Shown here piece after piece: positions 1 through 8,847 of a stretch of DNA of 64,000 nucleotides. How positions within the stretch are numbered: position 1 is the stretch's first letter; every line of letters begins with the position of its first letter. The notes beneath the pieces were generated by a model. It did no database searches. It saw only the letters and a list, made by a program, of their open reading frames with translations, and had not been told where the DNA came from. Origin of the DNA: Haloplanus sp. HW8-1. GTDB lineage: Archaea; Halobacteriota; Halobacteria; Halobacteriales; Haloferacaceae. The stretch lies in contig NZ_CP098518.1 in NCBI RefSeq assembly GCF_023703795.1, forward strand, positions 2,790,001-2,854,000, in the 5' to 3' direction. The translations under genes and the position numbers were made by a program.

Positions 1-100
1 CTCGGAACTCCGACCGGTCGTCGTCGAAATCCGCGTCGACCTGCCCCGTTTTCTGTGCGCGGCGTTCGTGCTCGTCCTCGTCATAGGCACCCATTGACAT
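1..100 (-). CDS. Small acidic haloarchaeal protein, DUF5786-like (partial)
   Basis: The reverse strand opens with ATG at 100-98 and reads MSMGAYDEDEHERR followed by an acidic stretch to the window edge (33 residues seen). This start and composition resemble the DUF5786 family of small acidic haloarchaeal proteins, an assignment made from memory. The function is unknown. The gene is cut by the window start and is divergent from the DUF5784-like gene. Confidence 0.6.
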   Translation of the reverse strand, partial: MSMGAYDEDEHERRAQKTGQVDADFDDDRSEFR

Positions 101-195
101 GGTACATACTGGCTTGGACACCTCCGAATATATATGTAACGGACGTCCCAGTCGGGGACGGAACGCGTAAATCGTCCGAGAGCGTACCGGACGAC

Positions 196-1197
196 GTGGC
201 ACGACCCCTTCGTTTTCGATACGCCCCCGGTCGCTGGACCGACGGCCGCGTCCGCGCCGAGGTGGCCGAACCGCTGGACGACAACTTGGGCGCGACCAGT
301 CGTCGGCCGTGGTTCAAACCGCCGGACGGATACGATGCACGTCGGTTCGACGTCGACAACGGCGATACGGCGCTGTTCTGCTGGAACGACGACGGCGCCT
401 ACTGGCTCGGCAACACGGAGACGCCGTCGAGCCTCTGGCGCACCGAAAAGTACGGCTTCACCGAAGTCCCGGTGGCCGTAGCAGAGTGGGCCGAGCGCGA
501 ACTCCTCGCGGAACTGCACGAGCAGTCGCCGTGGCTCGAACCCTACCCCCACCTCTCGTGGTTCTTCCTCCCCGTCTTCCTCTCGAAGGACGGTCGGTGG
601 ACGACACGCGAGTTCTTTTCGGAGCACGCGGCAGGGTTCCCGGACGCCGACGCCGACGACGCGCTGGCGTTCTACGAGTCGGTCCTCTCGACGGGCGTCC
701 TCGACGACGACCGGGAGACGATGGCAGGGAAACTCGGCACGTCCGAACGGCTGGATCTGACGCGCATGGCAGCGACGATGGGAGAGTTCCACGCCGCGAA
801 ACTCCTGGCCGACGCGGGCTACGATCCCCAGCCCGAAATCGAGGTGACGACCGGCCACTCCATCGACTTCCAAGCGCGCACCGAGAGCGGGGAGCAGCCG
901 CTCGTGGAGGTGACACGGCCGCTCCCGCCGAACCGCCGCTCCGCGGGGACGCCGGCGGCCGCCGTGCGAGACACGACGCGGACGAAGACGGACGGACAGC
1001 TGTCGGCACACGCGGGTGGCGTGGTGTTGTTCGTCGACTGTTCGTCGTTCCCGGACGACGACTGGTTCGCCGTCGAGGAGGCCCGTCCGGACGTGGGTCA
1101 CCGACCGGTGGTCGTCTACCGGATGCGGCCGGACGGACGGACGGCGGGGTATCTGAAGGGATCCGTGCCGCTAGAACTGGACGCGATACTCGATTAG
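196..1197 (+). CDS. DUF5784-family haloarchaeal protein
   Basis: A 333-residue soluble protein of unknown function. The sequence from VARPLRFRYAPGRW onward matches the DUF5784 pattern as I remember it, including FCWNDDGAYWLGNTETP, a central GEFHAAKLLADAGY segment and a C-terminal VVLFVDCSSF strand. I chose the GTG at 196 because family similarity begins there; the frame is open back to a GTG at 55, but that extension looks unlike the family. The TAG stop (1195-1197) overlaps the TAA stop of the convergent gene. Confidence 0.75.
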   Translation: MARPLRFRYAPGRWTDGRVRAEVAEPLDDNLGATSRRPWFKPPDGYDARRFDVDNGDTALFCWNDDGAYWLGNTETPSSLWRTEKYGFTEVPVAVAEWAERELLAELHEQSPWLEPYPHLSWFFLPVFLSKDGRWTTREFFSEHAAGFPDADADDALAFYESVLSTGVLDDDRETMAGKLGTSERLDLTRMAATMGEFHAAKLLADAGYDPQPEIEVTTGHSIDFQARTESGEQPLVEVTRPLPPNRRSAGTPAAAVRDTTRTKTDGQLSAHAGGVVLFVDCSSFPDDDWFAVEEARPDVGHRPVVVYRMRPDGRTAGYLKGSVPLELDAILD

Positions 1198-1478
1198 AGT
1201 GACAGCGGCGTCGGGCCGGATTCGCCGAGAGCCGTCGGGTCGCGGTCGCTGTAGAAGCGCCGGCCGATGGCTTTGTGACCGACCGCGGAGCGAACCGAGA
1301 GCCGGACCTCCTCGGGCGTCTCGAACTCTTCGGTCCCCAGTCGTTCGAGAATCTCACCGACCTGTTCGGTGCCACGCTGGAGTTCGAGTTCGTATTGACC
1401 GTGGTTGTCGATGATTTCGTCGGTGGTAGTCGGGTAGTCGAGAGCTTCGATCATTTCGCCAGTGCCGTTGAACCTCAT
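1194..1478 (-). CDS. DUF5789-like small haloarchaeal protein
   Basis: A 94-residue acidic protein beginning MRFNGTGEMIEALDYP. The pattern of an N-terminal 'leucine/tyrosine-P-T-T-D-E-I' segment, a 'LELQRGTEQVGEIL' middle and a basic C-terminus resembles the DUF5789 (DUF2795-like) haloarchaeal family. The role is unknown. The start ATG at 1478-1476 is preferred over the in-frame start at 1565 because upstream residues are not family-like and the AT-rich stretch at 1495-1560 looks like promoter. It converges on the DUF5784-like gene with overlapping stops. Confidence 0.6.
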   Translation of the reverse strand: MRFNGTGEMIEALDYPTTTDEIIDNHGQYELELQRGTEQVGEILERLGTEEFETPEEVRLSVRSAVGHKAIGRRFYSDRDPTALGESGPTPLSL

Positions 1479-1650
1479 CACTGGGTTCCAAGGGTTCGAT
1501 AAATATAATGGTTTTCCATGTACGACCTTAATGCGAGACAAGTCTTTAATCATCCTTAATTGCACACCGTCACCGCGTCAGCTGGTGTCACGCGGGACGA
1601 CGGCGTGAGTCGGGCACAAGGTCTATCGGCGGGGGTAGCGAGGGAAAGAT
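1479..1650. promoter_or_regulatory. Divergent intergenic region with promoters
   Basis: This 172-nt gap separates divergent genes. It has AT-rich patches near 1498-1510 and 1537-1560. On the plus strand a TCTATC box at 1622-1627 lies about 27 nt before the PHP-domain ATG, the spacing expected for a leaderless haloarchaeal transcript. Confidence 0.45.
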
Positions 1651-2442
1651 ATGGACGTCGTCGCCGACCTGCACGTACACACGCCCGTCTCGGACGGGCG
1701 GTTGTCGCTCTCGGCTCTCCCGGGGGCCGCGCGGCGGGCCGGCGTCGAGGTGGTCGCCGTCACCGACCACGACCGGCTCCACCCGGGGCTGGACGCCCCC
1801 GTGATCGTCCGCGACGGCGTGACGATGATCCGGGGGATCGAACTCCAGGTCGAGACGGCGACGGGACGGATCGATCTGCTCGGCTACGGGGCGGCGGAGA
1901 CGGTGGCCCTACGGGCGGAGCTGGATCGACTGCAGCGCGACCGGATGTGCCGGGCGCGTCGGATGAGCGAGCGGATCGAGGACCGCCTCGGCGTCGAGCT
2001 TGACGTGTCGTTCGAACCCGGAGTGGGCCGGCCACACGTCGCACGCGCGGTGGCGGAGAGTGACGCCGCCTGCGACTACGCGGGCGCGTTCGACCGGCTC
2101 ATCGGCGACGACGGGCCGTGTTACGTCCCACGTGAGGTGCCGTCGGTCGAACGCGGGATCGACCTGCTGTCGGACGCCTGCCCGGTCGTCTCGCTGGCCC
2201 ACCCGTTTCGGTACGCCGACCCGGACGCGGCGCTCGAACTCGCGCCGGAACTGGACGCGGTCGAACGGTACTACCCGTACGACGCGCCGGTGGATACGGA
2301 CCGTCTCGACGCGGTGATCGAGGCCCACGACCTGCTGGCGACGGGTGGGAGCGACGCCCACGATCGGCGACTCGGCGTCGCCGGACTGGACGCCGCGGCG
2401 TACGCCCGGTTCGCGTCGTATCTGCCGGATGCGCAGGGTTAA
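1651..2442 (+). CDS. PHP-domain metal-dependent phosphoesterase
   Basis: A 263-residue protein with the ordered metal-binding motifs of the PHP family: DLHVHTPVSDG near the N-terminus, VTDHDRL at about residue 48, GIELQVE at about residue 70, SLAHPF at about residue 180 and GGSDAHD near residue 232. PHP proteins bind two or three metals and hydrolyse phosphoesters; the substrate cannot be told from sequence. The length fits stand-alone PHP phosphoesterases of the YciV/TrpH type. It is followed 26 nt later by a small zinc-finger gene whose promoter box overlaps this stop codon. Confidence 0.88.
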   Translation: MDVVADLHVHTPVSDGRLSLSALPGAARRAGVEVVAVTDHDRLHPGLDAPVIVRDGVTMIRGIELQVETATGRIDLLGYGAAETVALRAELDRLQRDRMCRARRMSERIEDRLGVELDVSFEPGVGRPHVARAVAESDAACDYAGAFDRLIGDDGPCYVPREVPSVERGIDLLSDACPVVSLAHPFRYADPDAALELAPELDAVERYYPYDAPVDTDRLDAVIEAHDLLATGGSDAHDRRLGVAGLDAAAYARFASYLPDAQG

Positions 2443-2445
2443 ACC
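2438..2445 (+). promoter_or_regulatory. TATA-like box, leaderless geometry
   Basis: GTTAAACC is centred about 26 nt before the ATG at 2468 and overlaps the stop codon of the PHP gene. The spacing is what a leaderless archaeal mRNA would show. Confidence 0.4.
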
Positions 2446-2467
2446 GGGGGGAGCACCTACCCGGAGT

Positions 2468-2632
2468 ATGAACTGCCACTACTGCGATCGCGAGGCCGCC
2501 TACGCGGCGGAGAAGGAGGGGATTCGCGTCGGCCTCTGCGAGAACCACTTCCGCGAGCGGTTGGAGGAACTCGCGGAGTCGGACGACCTCGCCGCGCTCC
2601 GCGAGAAGATCGACATCGATCGGACCGAGTAG
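2468..2632 (+). CDS. Small zinc-finger-like protein (54 aa)
   Basis: A 54-residue protein beginning MNCHYCDREAAYAAE, with a CxxC pair at residues 3-6, a downstream C-E-N-H-F (residues 27-31) that could complete a zinc site, and a charged helical C-terminus. Small conserved proteins of this type (I recall DUF6757) are common in haloarchaea. The function is unknown; nucleic-acid or protein binding is an inference from the zinc-finger layout. Confidence 0.7.
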   Translation: MNCHYCDREAAYAAEKEGIRVGLCENHFRERLEELAESDDLAALREKIDIDRTE

Positions 2633-2655
2633 CTCTTTTCTCGCCCGCCCCCCGC

Positions 2656-3177
2656 TCACAGCACCGTTCCGAACCAGAGATACAGCCCGGCCAGAATCGC
2701 CTCGAAGGAGAGGGTCCCGAGCGCCGAGAGGGCGACGAACCGGCGGTCGTCCATGTCGGCGAGGCCGGCGGGCACCGTGACCATCCCCCGCGTGAACAGG
2801 AGCGTGTTGCTCACGGGGACGACCACCGGCCCCCAGCGGTCGAACCAGCCCTCGAAGCGTGCGAGGGCGTCGTCGCTAACGCGGAACCACCGCGACTGGA
2901 GCAGCCGCTCCCGTCCCGCACGCTTGGCCAGCGTGAACAGGGCGAACTGGCCGACCGTCGCGCCGGCGACGGCGACGGCGACGACGATCACGGCGTTCGC
3001 GACGGACCCGCCGAGGAGGGCGAGCGCCCCCGGGACGACGAGTTCGCTCGGCACGACGTACAGCAGCATCGCCCCTTCGAGGACGAACACGGCGAAGAGG
3101 ACGAGGAGGCCGTAGTCGGCGGCGAGCAACTCGCGGAGGGTGGTGGGCAACTGTGCGACCTGGAGCGGCGTGGGCAC
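2656..3177 (-). CDS. DedA/SNARE-associated family membrane protein
   Basis: A 173-residue polytopic membrane protein. It has an N-terminal hydrophobic segment, the loop FVLEGAMLLYVVPSELVVPG typical of DedA family re-entrant regions, a GATVGQFALFTLAKRAGR segment, and PVSNTLLFTRGMVTVPAGLA, matching the DedA arginine/proline motif. Family members are proposed lipid scramblases or flippases. The GTG at 3177 is the natural start; the longer open frame upstream runs antisense into hemB. It is divergent from hemB with an 85-nt gap. Confidence 0.8.
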   Translation of the reverse strand: MPTPLQVAQLPTTLRELLAADYGLLVLFAVFVLEGAMLLYVVPSELVVPGALALLGGSVANAVIVVAVAVAGATVGQFALFTLAKRAGRERLLQSRWFRVSDDALARFEGWFDRWGPVVVPVSNTLLFTRGMVTVPAGLADMDDRRFVALSALGTLSFEAILAGLYLWFGTVL

Positions 3178-3233
3178 GCCGTACGGTCGACGGTGGAAGA
3201 ATATAGCGGTTGCGTGTCCGCACGAACGACGGG

Positions 3234-3240
3234 GTTTTGA
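3234..3240 (+). promoter_or_regulatory. TATA-like box before hemB
   Basis: GTTTTGA lies about 26 nt before the hemB ATG at 3263, consistent with a leaderless transcript. Confidence 0.4.
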
Positions 3241-3262
3241 GCGTCCCGGGCGAGGCGTCCGT

Positions 3263-4252
3263 ATGGAGCAGACAGACCGCCCGCGGCGACTCCGCCGCGA
3301 CGGCATCCGCCCGCTGGTCAGCGAGACCGAACTCCACGCGACCGATCTGGTGGCGCCCGTCTTCGTCGACGCGACCGCCGAGGAGCGGGTGCCCATCGAA
3401 TCGATGCCCGGACAGGAACGGGTCCCCGTCGACGCGGCGGTTGACCGCGTCGAAGAGATCATGGCGACGGGCGTCGAGGCCGTCATCCTCTTCGGCATCC
3501 CGGCGTCGAAGGACCACGAGGGGTCACGCGCCTGGGCCGAGGACGGCGTCGTCCAGCGGGCGACGCGCGAGATCACCGCGGCGACGGACGCGACGGTCAT
3601 CACCGACGTCTGTCTCTGTGAGTACACCGAGCACGGGCACTGCGGGGTACTGGAGGCAGACGCACGGGAGAATCCCACTCTGACCGTCGACAACGACGCG
3701 ACGCTCGACCTCCTGGCACGGACTGCCGTCTCGCACGCGGCGGCGGGCGCGGAGATGATCGCCCCCTCCAGCATGACCGACGGGATGGTCGGTGCGATCC
3801 GGAGCGGTCTCGACGACGCCGGCTTCGAGGACGTGGGAATCATGTCTTACGCCGCGAAATACGAGAGCGCGTTCTACGGCCCGTTCCGTGACGCCGCCGA
3901 CGGCGCCCCCGCCTTCGGCGACCGTCGCCACTACCAGATGGACCCCGCGAACGGCCAGGAGGCGCTGCGGGAGGCCCGCCTCGACGTCGAACAGGGCGCG
4001 GACGTGTTGATGGTCAAACCCGGCCTCCCCTACCTCGACGTGGTGAGCGCCGTCCGCCGCGAGTTCGACCGCCCGGTCGCGGCCTACAACGTCAGCGGCG
4101 AGTACGCGATGATCCACGCCGCCGCCGAACAGGGGTGGCTCGACCTGGAGGCGACCGCCCGGGAGTCGTTGCTCTCGCTCAAGCGCGCGGGCGCCGACCT
4201 GATCGTGACCTACTTCGCCGAGGACGTCGCCCCCGACTGCCGGGACGCGTGA
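3263..4252 (+). CDS. hemB: Porphobilinogen synthase (delta-aminolevulinic acid dehydratase)
   Basis: A 329-residue enzyme, normal length for HemB, that condenses two 5-aminolevulinate molecules to porphobilinogen in heme, siroheme and cobalamin synthesis. The metal site DVCLCEYTEHGHCG is present, as are the two active-site lysines in SYAAKYESAFYGPFR (K199) and VLMVKPGLPYLD (K252). The ATG at 3263 gives the family N-terminus (RPRRLRRDGIRPLVSET). hemL, hemC and hemD follow downstream, with the ammonium transporter between. Confidence 0.96.
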   Translation: MEQTDRPRRLRRDGIRPLVSETELHATDLVAPVFVDATAEERVPIESMPGQERVPVDAAVDRVEEIMATGVEAVILFGIPASKDHEGSRAWAEDGVVQRATREITAATDATVITDVCLCEYTEHGHCGVLEADARENPTLTVDNDATLDLLARTAVSHAAAGAEMIAPSSMTDGMVGAIRSGLDDAGFEDVGIMSYAAKYESAFYGPFRDAADGAPAFGDRRHYQMDPANGQEALREARLDVEQGADVLMVKPGLPYLDVVSAVRREFDRPVAAYNVSGEYAMIHAAAEQGWLDLEATARESLLSLKRAGADLIVTYFAEDVAPDCRDA

Positions 4253-4547
4253 GCGCGCACCGGCCCCGAATCATACAGGTTCACTGACAAAACGTTCGTC
4301 CGATTTTCGGGCAACATTTGTCCCGCTATCCCGCATTTTACATCCTTATACAACCCTTATCCGATATTAAACCTGACGAGCGTCTACTTCACACCCGTTA
4401 TACAAACGTTTGTAAACGCTAATCCTTATACTATGTCGTAACAGTACCTTCTATCGCAACACGGAGAACGAACATGGTAGAAGAATTCGAAAACGCGAAC
4501 GTCTGTCCAAGCACTGATAGCGAAGTACCGTTCGAGGAGGGGGACGG
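4253..4547. other. AT-rich upstream region of amt-glnK
   Basis: A 295-nt gap that becomes markedly AT-rich from about 4285. It contains an ACAAAACGTTCGT stretch near 4287, a 14-bp perfect palindrome at 4401-4414, a CCTTATACTA box at 4423-4432 and a 26-codon mini-ORF from 4474. It is the most regulation-rich non-coding stretch in the housekeeping half of the window. Confidence 0.5.
4401..4414. promoter_or_regulatory. 14-bp perfect palindrome, candidate operator for amt-glnK
   Basis: TACAAACGTTTGTA is a perfect inverted repeat lying 9 nt before the putative TATA region (4423-4432). A dimeric regulator could bind it; control by nitrogen status is an inference from the downstream gene. A related ACAAAACGTTCGT lies about 115 nt upstream. 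Confidence 0.4.
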
Positions 4548-4554
4548 ATGCTGA
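4474..4554 (+). CDS. Candidate 26-residue leader peptide overlapping amt start
   Basis: ATG at 4474 opens a 26-codon frame ([15 protein letters not shown], then acidic residues ending GDGC) whose TGA ends 7 nt inside the amt-glnK frame. A purine-rich GGAGGGGG at about 4536-4543 precedes the amt ATG. Such an overlap would couple translation. No homologue is known to me and a chance frame cannot be excluded. Confidence 0.35.
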   Translation: MVEEFENANVCPSTDSEVPFEEGDGC

Positions 4555-6221
4555 CGCCGCTGCAGGTCGACCCGTCGACCGTCGTCTCCGGCGTCAACAA
4601 CGTCTGGGTGTTGACCGTCACCTTCCTGATTTTCTTCATGCACGCCGGCTTCGCCATGCTGGAGGCGGGCCAGGTGCGGTCGAAGAACGTCGCCAACCAG
4701 CTGACGAAGAACATGCTGACCTGGAGCATCGGCGTCATCGTCTACTTCCTGATCGGCGCGGGGGTCTCCGGAATGGTCGGCGGGAGTGCCGATCCGTTCG
4801 GCTACATCACCGGCGGCTCCGACGCGTGGATCGGCTGGCTGTTCGGCGCGGTGTTCGCCATGACGGCGGCGACCATCGTCAGCGGCGCCGTGGCGGGCCG
4901 CGCGAAACTCCGCGCGTACGTCACGTACACCGTCGTCCTCTCGGCGGTCATCTACCCCGTCGTGACGGGGCTGACGTGGGGTGGTGGCTACCTCTCGTCG
5001 GTGCTGGGCGTCGGGTTCAGCGACTTCGCCGGGGGCATGATCGTCCACGGCATGGGCGGCGTCGCCGGCCTCACGGCGGCGTGGGTCCTCGGTCCGCGGA
5101 TGGATCGCTACAACGACGACGGCTCGGCGAACGTCATTCCCGGCCACTCGATGACCTTCGCCGTGCTGGGGACGCTCATCCTCTGTTTCGGCTGGTACGG
5201 CTTCAACGTCGGCACGGCCGCCTCGGTGTTCGTCGTCGAGGAGGGCTCCGTCGCGCTGGGCGCCTTCGCCGAGACGGTCGGTCGCGTCGCGCTGACGACG
5301 ACGCTGGCGATGGGCGCCGGGGCGATCGGCGCCGCCGGCGTCTCGCTGCTCCAGACCGACAAGGTCGACACGCTCTACGTCGCCAACGGGATGCTCGCCG
5401 GCCTCGTCGGCATCACGAGCATCACCAACCTCTCGACGTGGTGGGGTGCGCTCCTGGTCGGCCTGCTGGCCGGCGGACAGCTTCCCATCGTCTTCAAGTT
5501 CGTCGAGAAGCGGCTCAAGATCGACGACGTCTGTGCGGTCTACCCCGTCCACGGGAGCGCCGGTGCCCTCGGGGCGGTGTTGCTCCCGTTCGTCTCGATC
5601 AACGGATTCTCGGCGCAGGTCCTGCTCGCACAGATCGTCAGCGTCACCGTCATCGGCGCCTGGACTATCGTCGCGACGGCGGCGGTGTTCGGCGTTCTGA
5701 AAGCCATCGGGCAGGCCCGCGTTTCGCCCGATCACGAGCGCGAAGGACTCGACGTGGCCGAACACGGCGTCGACACGTACCCCGAGTTCGGCGATCAGCC
5801 CGACGCAGTTCCGGACGGCGGCGAGCGGACAGAGCTTCGCACCGACGGCGGCGAGATCGTCCGGACCGACGGTGGCAGCGAGATCAAGATGGTCGTCGCC
5901 ATGCTCCGCCCGGAGAAGCTAGGCGACGTGAAGCAGGCCATCGCCGAGGTCGGTGCCCCCTCGATCACAGTGACGAACGTCTCCGGCCGCGGTTCCCAGC
6001 CCGCCAAAAAGAGCCAGTGGCGCGGCGAGGAGTACACGGTCGACCTCCACCAGAAGGTGAAAATCGAGTGTGTGGTCGCGGACGTGCCCGCGATGGACGT
6101 CGCGGACGCCATCCGCGAGAGCGCGAACACGGGCGACCCCGGCGACGGCAAGATCTTCATCATGCCCGTCGAGAACGCCATCCAGGTCCGGACGGGCAAG
6201 GAGGGGCCCGACGCGGTCTGA
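4548..6221 (+). CDS. amtB: Ammonium transporter fused to PII/GlnK regulator domain
   Basis: A 557-residue fusion. Residues 1 to about 395 are an Amt/Mep/Rh channel with about 11 membrane segments, including [19 protein letters not shown] and the pore histidines in [13 protein letters not shown] and [13 protein letters not shown] polar Asp/Gly-rich linker (about 395-443) joins a complete PII domain (about 444-557) with [13 protein letters not shown], the T-loop [20 protein letters not shown] with a uridylylation-position tyrosine (Y496), the KVKIE strand and the [12 protein letters not shown]-loop. PII normally blocks Amt as a separate protein; here it is tethered. The predicted role is ammonium uptake with built-in 2-oxoglutarate/ATP sensing. 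No separate glnK lies nearby. Confidence 0.93.
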   Translation: MLTPLQVDPSTVVSGVNNVWVLTVTFLIFFMHAGFAMLEAGQVRSKNVANQLTKNMLTWSIGVIVYFLIGAGVSGMVGGSADPFGYITGGSDAWIGWLFGAVFAMTAATIVSGAVAGRAKLRAYVTYTVVLSAVIYPVVTGLTWGGGYLSSVLGVGFSDFAGGMIVHGMGGVAGLTAAWVLGPRMDRYNDDGSANVIPGHSMTFAVLGTLILCFGWYGFNVGTAASVFVVEEGSVALGAFAETVGRVALTTTLAMGAGAIGAAGVSLLQTDKVDTLYVANGMLAGLVGITSITNLSTWWGALLVGLLAGGQLPIVFKFVEKRLKIDDVCAVYPVHGSAGALGAVLLPFVSINGFSAQVLLAQIVSVTVIGAWTIVATAAVFGVLKAIGQARVSPDHEREGLDVAEHGVDTYPEFGDQPDAVPDGGERTELRTDGGEIVRTDGGSEIKMVVAMLRPEKLGDVKQAIAEVGAPSITVTNVSGRGSQPAKKSQWRGEEYTVDLHQKVKIECVVADVPAMDVADAIRESANTGDPGDGKIFIMPVENAIQVRTGKEGPDAV

Positions 6222-6328
6222 GCGGCCCCCGAATCCCACGGCCCGCGGGCGAGCGGCGAGCACCCACGCGATTGCCGTTTCTGCTGTAACCCAGTACATT
6301 CTTTCCGCAGCGGCGCACAGCCGTAGGT

Positions 6329-7663
6329 ATGAACCACGACGATTCCCGAGCGCTGTACGACCGGGCGCTGTCGGTGCTGCCCGGCGGTGTCAATTCGTCG
6401 GTGCGGGCCACGATGCCCTACCCGTTTTTCGTCGACCACGGCGACGGCGCCCACGTCGTCGACGCCGACGGCAACCGCTATCTCGACTACGTGATGGGGT
6501 ACGGCCCGCTGCTGTACGGTCACGACCTGCCCGACCCGGTGGAGGCGGCCATCCAGTCACACGCCAGCGCCGGGCCGATGTACGGCGCCCCCACCGAAGT
6601 CGAGGTCGACCTCGCGGAGTTCGTGACCCGACACGTCCCCTCGATCGAGATGCTCCGGTTCGTCAACTCGGGGACGGAAGCGACCGTCTCCGCGGTCCGC
6701 CTCGCGCGAGCGTACACCGGACGGGACAAGATCGTCGTCATGCAAGGCGGCTACCACGGCGCCCAGGAGTCCACGCTCGTGGAGGGCAGTCCCGGGGACG
6801 TCCACCCGTCCTCGCCGGGCATCCCCGACGCCTTCGCCGAACACACTATTCCCGTCCCGTTCAACGACACCGACACCGTCGCGGACGTCTTCGAGACTCA
6901 CGGCGACGACATCGCGGCCGTCCTCACCGAGCCCATCCTCGGCAACATGGGCGTGGTGATGCCCGTGGACGGCTTCCACGAGTCGTTGCGTGACCTCTGT
7001 GACGAGTACGGCTCGCTGCTGATCTTCGACGAGGTCATCACCGGCTTCCGCGTCGGCGGACTCGGCTGTGCCCAAAGCGAGTTCGGCATCACGCCGGATC
7101 TGACGACCCTCGGCAAGATCGTCGGCGGCGGCTTCCCCGTCGGCGCCGTCGGCGGCCGGGCCGAAATCGTCGAACACCTCACTCCGGGCGGCGACGTGTT
7201 CCAGTCCGGGACCTTCTCGGGCCACCCGGTGACGATGGCCGCCGGCCTCGAAACGCTGCGTTACGCCGCCGAGAACGACGTCTACGAACACGTGAACGGG
7301 CTTGGTGAGCAGTTGCGTGCGGGCATCACCGACGTCCTCGAAGAGCGCGCCCCGGAGTACACCGTCGTCGGCACCGGCAGCATCTTCAAGACCATCCTCA
7401 CCCGGGACGGGAGCGGCGGCGAGGGCCGCTGTGAGGCCGGCTGTCGCCAGCGCGAAGACTGTCCCAACTTCGACGCCTGTCCCAAGACGGGCGCGGACGT
7501 GGCTGCCGCCGAGACCGACCGTTGGGAGCGGGTGTTCTGGCAGGAGATGCGGGATCGCGGGATCTTCCTCACCGCCAACCAGTTCGAGGCGCAGTTCGTC
7601 AGCTACGCCCACACGGAGGCTGACGTTCAGCGGACGATCGACGCGTATCAGGACGTACTGTAG
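6329..7663 (+). CDS. hemL: Glutamate-1-semialdehyde 2,1-aminomutase
   Basis: A 444-residue PLP enzyme that converts glutamate-1-semialdehyde to 5-aminolevulinate, the first committed tetrapyrrole intermediate of the C5 pathway. It has [11 protein letters not shown] at the N-terminus, [17 protein letters not shown] for cofactor binding, the aspartate motif [12 protein letters not shown] and the Schiff-base lysine in [12 protein letters not shown] (K263). A short Cys-rich insert at residues 368-384 (four cysteines) is unusual against bacterial HemL. It lies between the ammonium transporter and hemC. Confidence 0.95.
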   Translation: MNHDDSRALYDRALSVLPGGVNSSVRATMPYPFFVDHGDGAHVVDADGNRYLDYVMGYGPLLYGHDLPDPVEAAIQSHASAGPMYGAPTEVEVDLAEFVTRHVPSIEMLRFVNSGTEATVSAVRLARAYTGRDKIVVMQGGYHGAQESTLVEGSPGDVHPSSPGIPDAFAEHTIPVPFNDTDTVADVFETHGDDIAAVLTEPILGNMGVVMPVDGFHESLRDLCDEYGSLLIFDEVITGFRVGGLGCAQSEFGITPDLTTLGKIVGGGFPVGAVGGRAEIVEHLTPGGDVFQSGTFSGHPVTMAAGLETLRYAAENDVYEHVNGLGEQLRAGITDVLEERAPEYTVVGTGSIFKTILTRDGSGGEGRCEAGCRQREDCPNFDACPKTGADVAAAETDRWERVFWQEMRDRGIFLTANQFEAQFVSYAHTEADVQRTIDAYQDVL

Positions 7664-7731
7664 GACACGACGGCGGGTGGTCGGCGACCGGCCACCCCGC
7701 TGGCCGACCGCTCGCAACCGGGAACTGGTGG

Positions 7732-7740
7732 GCTTTTCAC
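7732..7740 (+). promoter_or_regulatory. TATA-like box before hemC
   Basis: GCTTTTCAC is centred about 26 nt before the hemC ATG (7762), consistent with a leaderless hemC-hemD transcript. Confidence 0.35.
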
Positions 7741-7761
7741 CCTCGGGAGCGACCATCGGAC

Positions 7762-8847
7762 ATGAACACGCGCGGGACCATCCGGCTAGCGACGCGCGAG
7801 TCCGACCTCGCCCGCCGACAGACGGCGAGCGTCAGCGACCGACTCGACGGGCCACACCGCACGGTCGAGACGGTGGGGGTGTCGACCCGCGGCGACGAGA
7901 TCCGTGACGAACTCATCCACCGCCTCGGGAAGACGGGCGCGTTCGTCCGAGCGCTCGACGAGCGGGTACTCGACGGCGACGTGGACGCCGCGGTCCACTC
8001 GATGAAGGACATGCCCACGGAGTCGCCGGCGGCCCTCGTGGTCGCCGGGGTCCCGGAGCGTGCGCCCGCGGACGACGTGTTGGTGACACCCGACGGGACC
8101 GACCTGGACGAGCTGCCCGAGGGTGCCGTCGTCGGCACCTCGTCGCTCCGGCGGAGAGCGCAGTTGCGCCGGGCGCGGCCGGATCTGAGGATCGAGCCGC
8201 TCCGGGGCAACGTCGATACGCGTCTGGAGAAGCTGCTCGCGCCGGAGCTCCAGCGCGAACACGAGCGGCGGCTGGACGCGGAAGACGAGGACGAGGGCGA
8301 GCATCCGGACGCGTTCGACCGATCGGTCGAGGACTGGTTCGACGGGCTCGCCGAACTGGAGCGCGGGGCGATGGAACGCGCCGTGGAGACGGAGTACGAC
8401 GCCGTCGTCCTCGCGGAGGCGGGGCTGGCGCGGAGCGGGCTGCTGGAGACCGTCGAGACGAGCCGGCTCCCCAAAGAGCGGTTCGTCCCCGCGCCGGGGC
8501 AGGGCGCCATCGCGGTGACGGCCCGGGCGGACGGTGCGGCGACCGAGACGATCCACGACCGCGTCGACGATCCGGTATCACGCGTCGAGACGACCGTCGA
8601 ACGGACGGTCCTCGCGGAGCTGGGGGGTGGCTGCATCGCTCCCATCGGCGTCTACGCCGTCGTCCAGGGCGAGTACGTCCACGTGACCGTACAGGTCCTC
8701 TCGCTCGACGGCGAGGAGGCGATCGAGCGGACCGCCGACCTGCCGATCACGGACCACGCCGACGCGGCGGCGGCGCTCGCGTCCGAACTGCGCGAGGCGG
8801 GCGCCGCGGACCTGATCGAGCGCGCCCGTGCGGAGGCCGAGGCGTGA
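7762..8847 (+). CDS. hemC: Hydroxymethylbilane synthase (porphobilinogen deaminase)
   Basis: A 361-residue enzyme that polymerises four porphobilinogens to hydroxymethylbilane. The N-terminus IRLATRESDLARRQT, VHSMKDMPTE, GTSSLRRRAQLRRARPDL and PLRGNVDTRLEKL are diagnostic, and the dipyrromethane cofactor cysteine is in GGGCIAPIG (C291). It is longer than bacterial HemC because of an acidic insert at about residues 160-190, likely a halophilic adaptation. Its TGA overlaps the hemD GTG by 4 nt (GTGA). Confidence 0.95.
   Translation: MNTRGTIRLATRESDLARRQTASVSDRLDGPHRTVETVGVSTRGDEIRDELIHRLGKTGAFVRALDERVLDGDVDAAVHSMKDMPTESPAALVVAGVPERAPADDVLVTPDGTDLDELPEGAVVGTSSLRRRAQLRRARPDLRIEPLRGNVDTRLEKLLAPELQREHERRLDAEDEDEGEHPDAFDRSVEDWFDGLAELERGAMERAVETEYDAVVLAEAGLARSGLLETVETSRLPKERFVPAPGQGAIAVTARADGAATETIHDRVDDPVSRVETTVERTVLAELGGGCIAPIGVYAVVQGEYVHVTVQVLSLDGEEAIERTADLPITDHADAAAALASELREAGAADLIERARAEAEA

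Noticed and set aside
4431-5765. 444-codon antisense frame opposite amt-glnK
   Set aside because: The composition is Asp/Arg/Gly-rich and repeat-like as in shadow frames; the plus-strand gene is certain.
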